From Scalesia atractyloides (lineage: Eukaryota > Streptophyta > Magnoliopsida > Asterales > Asteraceae): a stretch of DNA of 64,000 nucleotides. Of this stretch, positions 12,093 to 25,162 are shown piece by piece (within the stretch, counting starts at the first letter, position 1; each line of letters starts with the position of its first letter). The DNA is taken from contig CAMTDV010000027.1 in the NCBI GenBank assembly GCA_947069175.1, positions 45,273,369-45,337,368 of the forward strand, written 5' to 3'. Both the position numbers and the translations under genes were made by a program. The notes beneath the pieces were generated by a model. The model saw only the letters and a program-made list of their open reading frames with translations, was not told where the DNA came from and ran no database searches.

Positions 12093-14626
12093 GGCGGAAA
12101 CATCGGAGTGAAATGAACGAGATTGCTCGAGACTTCATAAATTGTGACAATATTAATTCAAACTGATTTCATTCATAAATAAAATTGTCAAGTACATCAC
12201 ACTAAATCAAAGTACAACAATTGGAAACCTCAAAGTACAACAAAACTCGATAACAATACAATAATAAAATCTAGTAATTCTAGATGCGTTTTGTCCCTAC
12301 TAGATTTCGTCAATATCAACATCATCAACATGCAACATGTTTTAAAGTATAGTTCAACACACAAGGCATTGGCGAGTACACAAGTTTAATATAGCATAAG
12401 TATGAAAAAGGTTTAAACGAATCCACATGGCAAAAATAGTTAACTAGATTAACGTATCAAGGCATGCAATTTTACACGTTAACCCTCTGACGACCGCAAG
12501 AATTAAAGACTTAACATGACCACAAGACTATGGCCGGTGCGTTACTCCTGTAGTGCTATACATGTTAAGGGGAGGCTCGTACGACGTTAATGACAAGCGA
12601 ATCATATAAGAATGTTCCAAGAATACAAATCAAGTATCACGTATTTAAGCATGTATTATGGATTGTTTGTGTCTGCATAAAGTATAAGTGTATTTGTGTG
12701 TATTTTGGTAGGTTAAACACATTGCACCCAAAAGTGTAAAGCGTAAAACAAGGCTTTCGAGTGTACTCACGATTTTGCAAAGCTTCCTTTGGTAATCCCG
12801 TGAAGAGTTAGAGAGTTTAAAGGATGGAACACTGAGTATCCTACCTGAGGAAACATAGGTGTGTGAGGATTTGGATAATAACGGAGGATTCGGATTCGGA
12901 TTCGGAATTAAATATGTAAAAGCATGTATTCAAGAAAGTAATTATCTAGCCTTAAACACTTGTTTTTGACACTATATATCCTGTATGGGTTGTTGTGATT
13001 TCATGGGTTACGTGCCCATTAGAATCGTAACGAGAGGTTCAAGTCTTAGATAGTATAACCTATTACCATAACAAGTAACCATGTCGATTATCCTAAAGGA
13101 TTCGGTTATGTGTGTGTGTGTGTATATATATATATAATATAGTTTATATAATAATTCTAAGCTAAGTCCATCAAGAGTATCATAGATTGTCATGTAAGTC
13201 AAGCATGGAGGATTAACCTCATTGTATGATTCGCCAATACACAAATCATCACAAGGATGATTCGGATGGTCATGAATGAAAAGGAAATGTACAACTTCTT
13301 ACTATATCAAGTAGCTAAGTAAGCTTTAACCCGGGTGAGTCATTCCCAACATGGAAAGAGTTAACTAAGTGTCGGAGGGTAGACGGGGTTAAGTTACTTT
13401 AAGTCTAGCAAACTACTTGAGATAGCAAGTTAAAAACATCAAGTGAGATGGTGGAATGAAGTTAGGATAGTCAAGTCTTCAAAGTATTCACACCTATATC
13501 AAAACACAAGTCTTGCCATCAACTACATGACAAGCTCATATGGTTTCATCACTTGTGGGTTGCATAAACCCTTGCAAAAACAGAAAGTTTTGAGGTGTTT
13601 GCACCTCTTAAATTCATAAGAATATATTCCTAACAAGCCTCATAACTTTAGATAGGTTTAAGAACAAGTAGGCACAAGATTCAAACAAGTTTTAATCAAG
13701 AAAAGCAAGATACAAAAGTATAAATGAAAGCAGAATTTTAATCCTACTTTGGACCTCAAATGTGGTGAGGTTGCACCTTAGTTTGCCAAGGCAAGCTTGT
13801 GAAAACCTTCCTAGAGGTTATCCAAGTAGAAAGAAGAAAACACAAGAAAATAAGAAGAAAAGTGAGCTAAAACTCACTTAGAATGGTTGCAACTTCCTGC
13901 CAAGTCTTGGAAATTAGAGAGTAACCAAGAAGATTTGAGAGTGATTTGAGTGTTTGGAAAGTGTTTAGGAGTGTATGGAGGCTCCCATTTATAATGGAAG
14001 AATTACAGTTTAGGTAATTAATGAAGTTGGTGATGGTTGGGATTTGAAAAAAGGGAAAAGAAGCCAAAATTTGCGTATTTTAAAAGATTCTGCCAGACCT
14101 AGTCATTTTGCACGACCGTGCGGATCAAGTGCACGGTCGTGCGGATCGCGGATTACAGGGTTGTGCACACCAGGTTCCTGGTCATGCGGATTGCAGTGTG
14201 CATGGTCGTGCGCCTCAGTTGCATGGTCGTGCACCACCTTCAGAATTTACCAAACTTTCTAGAATTTATAGTTTGACCCCTAGAGTTTGATAATTCTATT
14301 ATTTTATGCTAGAAACTCATAAATTAGCATGTTTTTAGGTATTTAATGTGTGATAAAGTATAGTATAAGTGTATGCAAGTATAATTTGAGTATTAAGAAT
14401 GTATGTATAAGTATAGGCACCTATAATAAGTATCGGTTTGCGTATAAACGATTAAATTGTAAGTATAACAAGCATGTATAAAGTATGAATTTTTATTACG
14501 ATCATAGTCTCGGATTACAAAGTTGGAGTTGAAATACGAATAAGATACGAATACGAGTTTCCATAAATAGAGATACGATTACTCTTTCTAAATAAGGAAA
14601 GTACAAAAAAAATGCAAAGCGTTACA
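12093..14626 (-). repeat. LTR_b: 3' LTR of Gypsy element E2 (main part)
   Basis: On the minus strand this begins TGTAACGCTTTGC right after the purine tract of E2 and, with the 18 bases at 2123-2140, ends in GTGTGACA, giving a LTR of about 2.55 kb. The start is supported by LTR_c, which begins with the same TGTAACGCTTYGC at 61395. It carries a GT/TA microsatellite at 13109-13139 and a GC-rich dyad block at 14110-14232. It is interrupted by E1. Confidence 0.85.
14110..14232. repeat. repeated 12-bp GC-rich dyads in LTR_b
   Basis: GCACGACCGTGC at 14110-14121 is followed by its reverse complement GCACGGTCGTGC at 14131-14142. GCATGGTCGTGC then occurs at 14200-14211 and 14221-14232. The block is conspicuously GC-rich within an AT-rich LTR and can fold on itself. 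Its role is unknown. Confidence 0.8.
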
Positions 14627-14640
14627 GTCTCCCCTTCTTT
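14627..14640 (-). other. E2 polypurine tract
   Basis: On the minus strand AAAGAAGGGGAGAC lies between the pol stop codon and the LTR_b start TGTAACGC. It sets the LTR boundary and the minus orientation of E2. Confidence 0.85.
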
Positions 14641-16704
14641 AGGAAGGTGTAACGAATAGATGTGGGTACTTAGTCTTCATATCACTTTCGAGTTCCTAAG
14701 TAAACTCAGCATCCCATTTTCCTTCCCATCGAACCTTGACTATGGGAATTCAACTGCGCCTCAATTGCTTGACGCCTCGATCCATGATCTCAATAGGTTT
14801 CCGCACGAAGTGTAGAGTCTCGTTGACTTGAAGATCTTCGAGTGGGACTTGAAGTCCTTCTTCTGCTAAACATTTCTTCAAGTTTGAGACGTGAAACGTA
14901 AGATGGACATTGTTGAGCTCTTATGGTAGGTCCAATCGGTACCCTACCTTGCCAATCCTTTTGAGAATCTTGAAAGGACCTACATAGCAAGGAGCGAGTT
15001 TTCCCTTCTTACCAAAACGAACTACACCCTTCCAAGGGGATACCTTGAGAACTACAAAGTCACCAACGTTGAATTCCAAAGGTTGTGCCGCTTGTCAGCA
15101 TAACTCTTTTGTCGGCTTCTGGCTTTGAGCAAGTTGTCTCGAATCTATAAGATCTTGTCCATCATCTCTTGTATAAGCTCGGACCGGTGACTTGAGCTTC
15201 TCTAATCGCGTGCCAACAAATTGGCGAACGACACTTGCGACCATACAATGCCTCGAAAGGTGTCATATTCAATCACTTTATAACTGTTATTTACGAGAAT
15301 TCGATCAAAGGCAAGTGTGTATCCTAATTGCCACCAAAATCGATTACGCAAGAATGAAGCATATCCTCTAGAGTTTGGATAGTACGCTCGGTTTGAACGT
15401 TGGATTGAGGATGGAAAGTGGTACTAAGATTAAAATGAGTACCAAGAGCTTTTTGAAAGGTTTGCCAGAGACCAAGGTGAAACGACCATCACGTCAGAAA
15501 TGATGCCAATGGGGATACCATGATGACAAATGACTTCTTCCGTGTAGATACAAGCCAATTTCTCGATTTTGTAGTCTTCACGTATGGGGAGGAAGTGAGC
15601 GGATTTGGTCAAACGGTCAATGATTACCCAAATACTATCATGACCAGACGAAGTACGAGGGAGTTTATGATGAAATCCATATCTATGCTATCCCATTTCT
15701 AGACAAGGATTTCTGGTTGTTTGAATAAGCCAGAGGGACGTTGATGTTTGGTCTTTACCTTGAAACAAGTAAGGTATTTCGAAACGTAGGAGGCGATATC
15801 TTTCTTCATACCAGGCCACTAGTAAGACATACGAAGCTCTTGGTACATCTTATCAATGCCAGGATGAATAGAATGTCGGGATTTGTGAGCTTCTTGCATC
15901 AAGAAGTCACGAAGGTTGTCACGGTTTGGAATCCAGGCACGATCGAGATAGTAAAGGATACCATCAGGTTTGGATACGAGTTGATCTTCAGCACCACACT
16001 TCATCTCGTTGTACATGGTATTCTCGTTAACAGACGAGTATTGAGCATCATGAATGCGTTCGTGAAGGTTATTCAAAATTCGAAAACAACGAATACTCTT
16101 CACATGAGTTTTACGACTAAGAGCATCCGCCACGACGTTCGCCTTACTAGGATGGTAGCGAATCTCGCAATCGTAGTTGTTGAGCAACTCCGCCTATCGA
16201 CGTTGACGCATGTTAAGTTCCTTTTGGTCAAAGATGTGTTGAAGGCTCTTATGGTCGGTAAAGACCACACACTTAGTACTATAAAGGTAGTGTCGCCAAA
16301 TCTTTAACACAAAAGCAACTACACCAAGTTCAAGATCGTGGGTAGTGTTGTTTTTCTCATGGATTTTCAGTTGTCTCAAAGCGTACGCAATAACCTTGTC
16401 TCGTTGCATGAGGACACAACCAAGACCTTGATTAGAGGCATCGCAATACACGATGAAATCGTCATTACCATCGGGAAGAGCTTGGATATGAGCATTGCAA
16501 AGCATGTCCTTGAGTGTTTGAAAAGACGCCTCTTGTTTGGAACCCCAAACAAAAGGTTTATCCTTTTGAGTCAAGGAGGTGAGAGGGACAACGATCTTTG
16601 AAAAGTTGGAGATAAATCTATGATAATAACCCGCTAATCCAAGGAATGAACGAATTTCAGACAGAGACTTTGGTGCAATCCAGTTCTTGGCAGCTTCGAA
16701 AAGG
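14639..16704 (-). pseudogene. E2 Ty3/Gypsy polyprotein remnant (RT end, RNase H, integrase, C-terminus)
   Basis: Minus-strand reading shows, in order: the end of reverse transcriptase (motif SFLGLAGYYHRFI near 16610-16660), RNase H (VYCDASNQGLGCVL at about 16420-16460, then DHKSLQHIF), the tether DCEIRYHPSKANVVADALSR (about 16120-16180), the integrase zinc finger and core (to about 15250, frameshifted), and the chromovirus-like end with RWEGKWDAEFT and stop TAA at 14641-14639. Several stops and frameshifts split it into frames 16194-16574, 15819-16187 and shorter pieces. Gag, protease and the RT catalytic core are missing: similarity ends abruptly near 16704, where an oppositely oriented Gypsy sequence begins. 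It is dead as a gene; lineage within Gypsy (Tekay/Del-type) is a guess from the C-terminal style. Confidence 0.88.
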
Positions 16705-19372
16705 ATGTGTCATATATATGGCACAAGTAACCATAGACTGTCTAAACCCGAGAGTGGAAGATATTCCGGTTCTATCCAAATTTCCGGGTGTATTTCTGGA
16801 AGACTTTCCTAGTCTACCCCAGAAAGGCAAGTTGAGTTTCGGATTGATATCCATCTGGATCGACACTAATAGCTAGGTAGCCTTATCGCTTAGCTCCAAC
16901 GGAGTTGAAGGAATTGAAGACCTAGTTGGAAGAGTTGTTAGAAAAGGGATTCATTCAGCCGAGTTCCTCGGTGTGGGAAAATCCTATGCTTTTCTTTAAG
17001 AAGAAGGTCAGGTCAATATGGATGTGCGTCGACTACTAAGAGCTTAATAAATCACCATCAAGAATTGCTACCCTTTGCCGAGGATTGATGATCTTTTCAA
17101 TCAACTGCAAGAGGGCACGCTACTACTCCAAGATCGGCCTTTAATCTGGTTACCACCAATTGGAGGTTAGGAGTGAAGACATTCCCAAGACTGCCTTAGG
17201 ACTAGGCACAGACATTATGAGTTCTTGGTCATGTCGTTTGGCCTCACTAATGCACTTGAAGCATTCATGGACCTCATGAATAGAGTCTACAAATCGTATC
17301 TAGATAAGTTGTCATTGTTTTCATCAATGACATACTTATCTACTCTCGCAGTACGAAAGAACATAAAGAGCACCTTGGAGTTATACTAGAATTGTTAAAG
17401 CAAGAGAAGCTTTATGCAAAATTTTCTAAGTGCGAATTCTAGCTTAGAGAGGTACTGTTCTGAGGACATGTGGTAAGCAAGCATGGTATCCAAGTTGATC
17501 CTTCTAAGATTGAAGTTATCACAAATTGGGAAGTACCCAAGTCACCTACATAAAATACGTAATTTTCTAGGGCTATCAAGAACTTTTCTAGGATAGCCAC
17601 ACCTTTGACTACTCTAACCTGTAAGAATGTCAAAATTGAATCGGGGCTTATGTAGAAAGAATCTTTTGAAATTTTGAAGCAAAGATTGAGTAACGCACTA
17701 GTACTCTCATTACCCGAAGGAGTGGAGGATTTTGTAGTATACTGTGATGCCTCGCACACAGGCCTAGGTTACATTTTGAGGCAAAGAGGCAAGATGATCG
17801 CCTATGTATCACGACAACTAAAGGTACATGAGAAGAATTACACAACTCACGACTTAGAGTTGGGTGCAGTTGTGTTTGTTTTAAAACTTTGGAGACATTA
17901 CCTTTATGGTACTAAGTGTGTCATATGCACTAACAATAAGAGCCTACAACACATATTTAATCAAAATATTTAAATATGCGACAACATCGATGGATGGAAA
18001 CTCTAAATGATTATGATTGTGAGATTCGTTATCATCCTGGCAAGGCTAATGTCGTGGCCGACGCCCTTAGCCGAAAAGAAAGAGCTAAACCCATCCGAGT
18101 TCATGCCAAGAAACTCAAGCTATGGAATAGCTTGATTAAATAGATCTTAAATGCTCAAAAGCAATCCTACTTGGAAGAGAATGCTCCAACAGAATGTTTA
18201 GGTGGTACGATGGATCAAAAAACACCTGGAAGGGATGAAATTTTGGGATAGTATAACAGAATCTTGGTTCCTGTTTTTGGTGGACTCAGAGATTTAATTC
18301 TCGAAGAATCTCATAAATCCAAAAGCTCAATACCTCCTTGGGGAGACAAGATGTATCAGGACTTAGAGAAATATTACTGGTGGATAGGTATGAAGAAATC
18401 CATTGCCACCTATGTAGCTAAGTGTCTGACGTGTTCGTAGGTTAAGGTCAAACACCAAAAACAGACAGGACTTCTACAACAATTAGAATTGCCCAAATGG
18501 AAATAGGAAATGGTAACCATGGATATTATTACTAAGCTTTCTAGAACAAGTCGTGGCAATGATGCTATTTTGGTTATAGTTGATAGAATAACTAATTCGG
18601 CACATTTATTGCCAATCAAAGAGATTTATAGTATAGGGAAGTTAGCAAAGTTATACGGTGACAATATAGTATCTCTTCATAGAGTACCATTGTCAGTTGT
18701 ATCAAACAAAAATAGTCATTTCACTTCTTGATTCTGGAAACTTTTTCAAAAAGCTTTAGGCACACGTTTGAATTTTAATACTGCTTACCATTCATAGATT
18801 GATTGTTAAAATGAGTGACTATTCAAACCTTAGAAGACATGCTTAGGGCATGTGTCATTGATTTAAATGGTAGTTGGGACGACCACCTACCATTGATTGA
18901 ATTCTCCTACAACAATAGTTATCACACCAGCATTTAGGTCGCACCATTTGAGGCTTTGTATGGGAAAAAGTGTAGAACTCCTATATATTGGCTAGAAGTT
19001 AGAGAAAGTCAATTATCTGGGCCTGAAATAGTACTTGAGACCATGGATAAGATCATACAGATCCGTGATAGACTCAAAGCTGTCCGAGATAGACAAAAGA
19101 GTTACGCCGATAAGAGGAGGAAACCACTTAAGTGCCAAATCGGTGATAGGGTTATGTAAACCACTTAAGTTCCAAATCGGTGATAGAAAAACATTTGTCA
19201 ATCGAGGATCGACAGGTTAAGACGCTCCATAAAAAAGGTGGTCCCTATTTTGAAAGTCATATGGCTTTCCCAACGTCAACCTGAGTACACTTGGGAATTA
19301 GAATCCGACATGAGACAAAAGTAGCCTCTATTATATGAATAAATCTCGAGGACGAGATTTCTTTTAAGGGGG
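16705..19372 (+). pseudogene. E3 Ty3/Gypsy polyprotein remnant (RT, RNase H, integrase)
   Basis: Plus strand. It starts in the protease-RT linker (NPRVEDIPVLSKFPGVFLED at 16745-16805). RT survives in pieces, with the motif HYEFLVMSFGLTNA near 17215-17255. RNase H is an open frame at 17674-17973 (VVYCDASHTGLGYIL, then NKSLQHIFNQ). The tether NDYDCEIRYHPGKANVVADALSRK lies near 18005-18080. In the integrase core MDIITKLSRTSRG (18520-18560) keeps the first Asp, but the second is lost (SNKNSHFTS near 18705-18730) and the region of the catalytic Glu is scrambled by stops. A duplicated segment of about 29 bp lies at 19121-19189. Many stops mean it is non-functional. No 5' LTR, gag or protease remains. 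Confidence 0.88.
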
Positions 19373-19378
19373 TAAGGA
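19358..19378 (+). other. E3 polypurine tract
   Basis: TTTCTTTTAAGGGGGTAAGGA directly precedes the LTR start TGTAACAACCCG, after the last pol remnant. Confidence 0.8.
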
Positions 19379-20705
19379 TGTAACAACCCGATAATTATCA
19401 ATCGAATCCTAAGGTGGCACGTGTCTAAAAAACCATCTATGCATATCACTATATTGAAGGAGGAGTTAAAAATCATTAAAAAGGAGTAGATTAGAAGTCG
19501 GGGGACTAAAGGTGACAAAAAAACAAAACTATTGTTATCTAGTGTCAGACAACTTCAAAACTTGTAGGCAGCAGCTTACTTCCAGTCTTTGACATATATT
19601 ACGAATTTTGCCACACTTAACCTGGTTAAGACATCACATTGGACACTAATCCTCATCCTAAGCACCCTTGGACACTTGTCAAGAGCTTAGACAACCTTCT
19701 TTTGCTATAAATAGCAACTTTGAAGCTCCATAATCTTCATTCCAAACTCAAAACACAAAATGTCTTGTGTAAGTTCTCAAGTTCCTAATTTGCAAGGCGT
19801 TCCTTTGGTTTTATGGAATCACCATCTAAAATTGGCGAGTCCCTTTTTATAAGTTCTTTGATTAGCATTTAGTTCCATAGCTTAATTTCGTCCGAGCGTC
19901 ATGAATTGTCAATAGTTTAACCACACTATTTAAATTTTGATTCTAACACTTTGGTCAACTATTTTCAAAACAAATTTACCCAAATGGTCATCATAGTATA
20001 GGGGATACAACCCTTCATTTACCTCTCGTGATCATCATGTCTAAGTGGGTTTCATGACAATTCAAACCTGAATTCTATAAAAGTCAATGGGTAAGTGCTT
20101 TCAGAATATTGATAACCTAAGTTTAATCCGTACTGCTTGATTAACATAAAACATTGGGGGTTAATAGTACCATATTCAGGCGTCCTGATTCATTCATTGG
20201 AATGACCATTAAGTGAGGGGTGTAGGCATACACCTGACAGACACAAAATATATGGTGTGTATATTAATCAAAAACTTGTTTTGTACACTGGATCCCGAAT
20301 GTGACACACATGTAAATCTGGTAACAAGAATACTATCCCAGTGACTATCAATTGATTTACAAATGGGTCGGTTAATTGTATATACTAGCGAAAGCTCACG
20401 TATGTTTAAAGTTTAACTTACTGGTGTCGAACCTCAATAGTAGGCTGGATAAGGTTCGGTCAGAAGCTTGGAAATTGGCAACTCCTATGGCAAAGACCTA
20501 TGATGTCTCAAAAGTCCATTTTATTATGATACTACCTTTGGGTTACCTTGTACCAAATTATGATTCTTTAGGTTTTAATATAATTGGGCTCTTTTAAATA
20601 AATGTACTTTATACACTACTCTCTACTTTCGCTGCATTGTGAAACTAGTATACAATCATTATGCTCAAACCCTACATTCGGGCCCACCGGAAATCGGGTG
20701 CGACA
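19379..20705 (+). repeat. E3 3' long terminal repeat
   Basis: Begins TGTAACAACCCGAT and ends ATCGGGTGCGACA, so the ends form an imperfect inverted repeat with TG and CA termini. Length 1327 bp. It contains a TATA box at 19706. No second copy is in the window. Confidence 0.75.
19706..19713 (+). promoter_or_regulatory. TATA box in the E3 LTR
   Basis: TATAAATA lies about 330 bases into the LTR in a TGCTATAAATAGCAA context, a typical position for the U3 promoter of a plant LTR retrotransposon. Confidence 0.55.
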
Positions 20706-22200
20706 CGAAAACACCAAGTGAAACATTGGCTACTCAAAGGGTGAAGAACTCTTTCCCAAAACCTCCCCCTTTAAAACTAGTACGCAAGGTAAATCAGTTT
20801 TTCCATTTCTTGGGATAAGTAGAAGTCGGCATAAAGGAGTAATAAGGAGGCGAAACACCATCCTTACATTCATCGAAGACCAATCTCCATATGACTAGAG
20901 GCGATAAAACCGCCTGAACAGACGAACGGATGGTACACCCTCAAAAGCGGCACACATGAGTTCAAAATGCACCATTCTTAGAAGGGCCAAGGGATAGACA
21001 TGAGAAAAGTGGATATGATAATGGTTAAACACTAACATCTTAAAAGAAGACAAAGGGTACTAGACTCCACAATGTGAGAAAGATGGAGTATAGATGACTA
21101 TATGATCATGGTGTAGGCTGCAAAATATTTGGGACCAAGCAGACAAGGAAGTAACTCCGGTGGGATTTTAAAATACTCGACAAAAGCTTGTAGTTCCGTT
21201 GAAGTGACGATCGAGGGGATCAAGGATCGACCTTTGCGACTCATAGTGAAGACTAAACGAAAGAATATGAAGGATTTACAGAAAGAGGGGAAGATGAAAA
21301 TGCATAGATGAAGTAATCAAGAAATATAAGGGAGACACGGCGGTAACCGTCTTGTAAAGATTTGAATGCAAGCCCCAGGATATCCTCCACGTACAAAGCA
21401 ATTTTTCCCCATTCGTCCGATCGTGCACCCGACAATATACATCATTAGAGAAAAGGTGGGTGCAACAGCTATTCGCCTTGGAGGGCCCACGAAATCTTCA
21501 AAGGATAGGACTAAGCCTCGGCCCACTCATAAATGTGTGGACCCGGACCAAGGATGGCTTGATGAGGGTTACCTATTGGGCTCCCTCGTCTGTGCATGTT
21601 ACTTCCAATCAAATGTTGGGCTTGGGCTCAACATAATATCTCCTCTAATTAGTCTTATAAGGGGAAGATTTAGTCAATGGCATGATTTTTCCACCAATGC
21701 TCAACGCCCCTAAGGTTACTCTTCCGGCAAAGCCTGTGTGATGTGACCTCTCACCTACATTAAATGCCCCAAAGGGCGTCGGTAACATGGGAGATTGAAG
21801 ACTGTGATGGATGGCTCGTTCACTTGAGGGTGAAGCATACATTAATTAGTAAGATCTCCAGAAATTCTAGAGAGGAAACAACCCTTTGTACAATATCCGG
21901 ACATTCTTATTGCCCAGAGAACTACCCAGAGGTCCTTGACAAAGAAGGATCCACCTCGAATAAAGGGCATCGTTCATGTAAGAGAAAAGGGAGATCACCG
22001 GAAGGTAAGCCATCAAGAATACCCCAGAGAAATTACTCTCGAAATATATTGAATTCTTGCATTCAATTCTAAGATCTCAACCATAACATTTCGACCTGTA
22101 AGCGACGAACGTAAGTGGATCTTCGGTGATGGACACCGTCTCGGTTATCTTGGGATTCAACATTAGGAATAAAATCCATGGAATAAGATATTAAACAGAT
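20706..22200. other. unassigned repeat-like region
   Basis: No coherent gene. Several short open frames overlap on both strands (21129-21311, 21366-21713, 21764-22072) without recognisable motifs. The stretch from about 21600 to 22170, with TTATAAGGGG, a GAATTCTTGCATTC word and the GATGGACACCGTC segment, reads like U3/R sequence of a Gypsy LTR, but I cannot define ends or a partner. Confidence 0.3.
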
Positions 22201-23453
22201 CTATTCACATATGGTCGGTTTTCACAACCTGCAAATTGTGACTTCCATAAAAAGCGAAAAAGATAAACACAGATGTGGGTTTTCTATGGCGGTTGCTTTG
22301 CTAGAAATCGGAATTCATAGGAAATGGTGAGATGAACGGAACTCTCGCTTCCATATATCACTGCATATTTGTATATATTGTAGAAAATAAGTGATTCCAA
22401 TAAATGTTAAGGCACCAATTTCGATTCAAAGTGTTTCTCCCCGACTTCAAAAGTGCGGCGAGCTCAAGTCGGTTTCGTTTTTTTCCAGTAAGTGGTTGAC
22501 TACAGTTCAGATGTTTTTATCTCTTAGTATTTTACATTATATACAAAAACAGTCCCTCAATGTTAGAAACTTACATAATCAGTCTTTTACATGTTAAATG
22601 ACCAAAAGGTCCTTCAACTTAACAAAAAGATTAACATTTGTTGACCTTAATACCTGGAAGTTAACAAAATGAAACAAAAAAACCTAAATCTGTTAGTACT
22701 TAAAGCTGTTATTTTTGGTAAACCACAAGGACCATCTGTGTAATTAACTTAAATTAAAAAGAAGAAATCACTCTTTATAGTTTATAAATATTTGAAGATT
22801 GAGTATAATAATTACAATAATCTAACAATAATAGGATAATTAAAGAATCATAACAATATTTTTTTATATTTACTATACAATTTTATACCATTCTAAATTG
22901 CTGAACGTCTATATGAAAACTAATGCAAGTGAAGTATTTACGTTGACGTTACTACTCAATTCAACTATGCCCTTATCACATATGTTTATAATCTTAGATG
23001 CCACCTCTTTACAAATATTATGAAAGTGTCATTGTAAATTATGTATGATATACCGTATGTGAGTTTAAAGTGGAAAATACAGAGAGAGTTGAGAGGCAAT
23101 CCTTAAGTCTTGTAATCCTTACTTGGTTCAATATTAATCGGCCATGACTTACAATTTGTGTCTTCTTCGTTTCTATGTGAATGGATTGTTATTTTATTCC
23201 TTTGCAATTCACAATTAATTTCAATTCAAATAACTCAAGGGACTTTTAGATTCGACAAAGTTCAAACATTAAACCCGCATGTATTTATTCTGCTCAAAGT
23301 CTCAGCTGCTTACATCACAACCAAGTTTCAAAACGCGATACAAGGTTATTACAGGAATACATAGCGGTTTAAGTGTATACAAGCATATGACACACAAATG
23401 ACTTGCAGCTATGATATGCTTACACAAAAAACAGACAGCAGCAGTGGTTAAGA
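22201..23453. other. intergenic, AT-rich, nothing recognised
   Basis: No supported coding region or repeat. The short plus frame at 23158-23364 lies downstream of the reductase pseudogene and has no domain. Confidence 0.5.
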
Positions 23454-25162
23454 TTAAGCTTTCCAAGATGACAATGGAGGAGTGTCAGAGTCCGCATACG
23501 TAGAAAGACCCGAACCATATCGCTCTCCCTTCACTGAATCAGCTGATGCAATGGATTCAAGCTCAGCCATCTCTTCTGGTGTTAGCTTGACGGATAACGC
23601 TCCTACATTTTGTTCAAGATTTTCGATCTTGGTGGTTCCTGGAATGGGGACTACGTCATTTCCCTGGTGGTGAACCCAGGCCAGCGATAGCTGTGAAGGG
23701 GTGCACCGTTTCTTTGATGCAAGTTCGTTAACCCTCTCGAACAAGATCTTATTGTGGTCCAGATTTTCAGATTGGAACCTCGGTAAGTACTACAAAATGA
23801 AAATTTCAAAACAGATATGTTTATATCTAACGAATCATGTTTATATCTAACGAGTCAAATTAGTAATATCAACACAATTATCTAATCAGGAACCTGGTCA
23901 AATGGGTCAAAATGTCAAAAGTTGTCCAATATGTACTTTTAGTACATACAACTAAACTTACTAATTTGACTTATTCTCACAAAGTATGTATATATTCTAC
24001 TAATATATTTCTTTGCAGTCACGTCTTAACACAAATTATTTATTAGTTCTACTATAAGGATTTAAACACAAGGTGTTCCTGGTCAACTGGACATACCTTA
24101 TGGAAGTCGCCATCTTCCAACTTCTCGAGTATCTTAGGACCAGAAGAGAAGAACCCTCGTCCGAGCGGACTGTATGCAACGATCCCAATCCCAAGTTCTC
24201 TGATGAAATATGGTATACAGAAGTAAGACATTTGGAATTTTGGATTTTTCATCATTCATAGCATAAGAAATATTAGGAAAAGGCGTGTCGAACCTGCAAG
24301 TAGGAATGATATCTTGTTCAACATCTCTTGTCCACAAGGACCATTCTAGTTGTATGGCGGTTATTGGGTGCACAGCATGGGCTCTTCTGATGGTCGATGC
24401 CGTTGCCTCTGATAATCCAACATATTTAATTTTTCCTTCTTCCACCAGCTTCTTTAGTTCGCCCATCTAACAACAAAAAGAAAAACATTTGAAGTGATAA
24501 TAAAGGACAAAACTCTCCTCATATATGAAAAAAAACCTATCAAATGAATTTTTTGATGTAAAAAAACATAAGCACTTTCTAATACGAATAAACATCAAAT
24601 ATTAGATACATGTTTAGCTTTGGGCTGTAGGAGACCAGGAGAGTTTGTGCGTCATTAAATGTGCTTATGCAATTTGAAGTCGGGATAATGAGATAATCAA
24701 CAGTTTTGAGTGTGTAACAAATTTTGATTATTTAAGACTTTGCATGTCTGAATCAGTTTTGTCACAACTAGTTCCAAAACCGATTGTTTGACCCTTAAAT
24801 TATAAATTATCAGATTTATTGCAACTAATATTAAACTAATTATCTGAATCTTAAGGAATCAAATGATTACAACCAGTTTCATTGTATTGGTTTATAATGT
24901 GTGTATCAGTTGCGCATAATGCACGATGTGCTTGATGCAGTGATGGAAACGCATCGTTGCAGTTGATGCGATGCAATTCCATGATGTGCATGTGATGTGG
25001 CACCTTATGCAGTTGAGCAATATTCAAACAAATTAGGCAATGGGTCCGAGTTTTTCAAATCTGGTTGACCAAATCTGACCATCAATTAGCATTGGGTCTG
25101 AGTATGTATACAAATTGGAGAATATCTTTAATTTGAGTGTAGTTAACATGTTAAAGTATTAA

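Noticed and set aside
14044..14290. Two overlapping Cys/His-rich plus-strand frames
   Set aside because: They are created by the repeated GGTCGTGC words inside LTR_b; no start context or homology.
15741..16307. 188-codon plus-strand frame
   Set aside because: It is the antisense shadow of the E2 RNase H/integrase coding sequence, which carries clear motifs on the minus strand.
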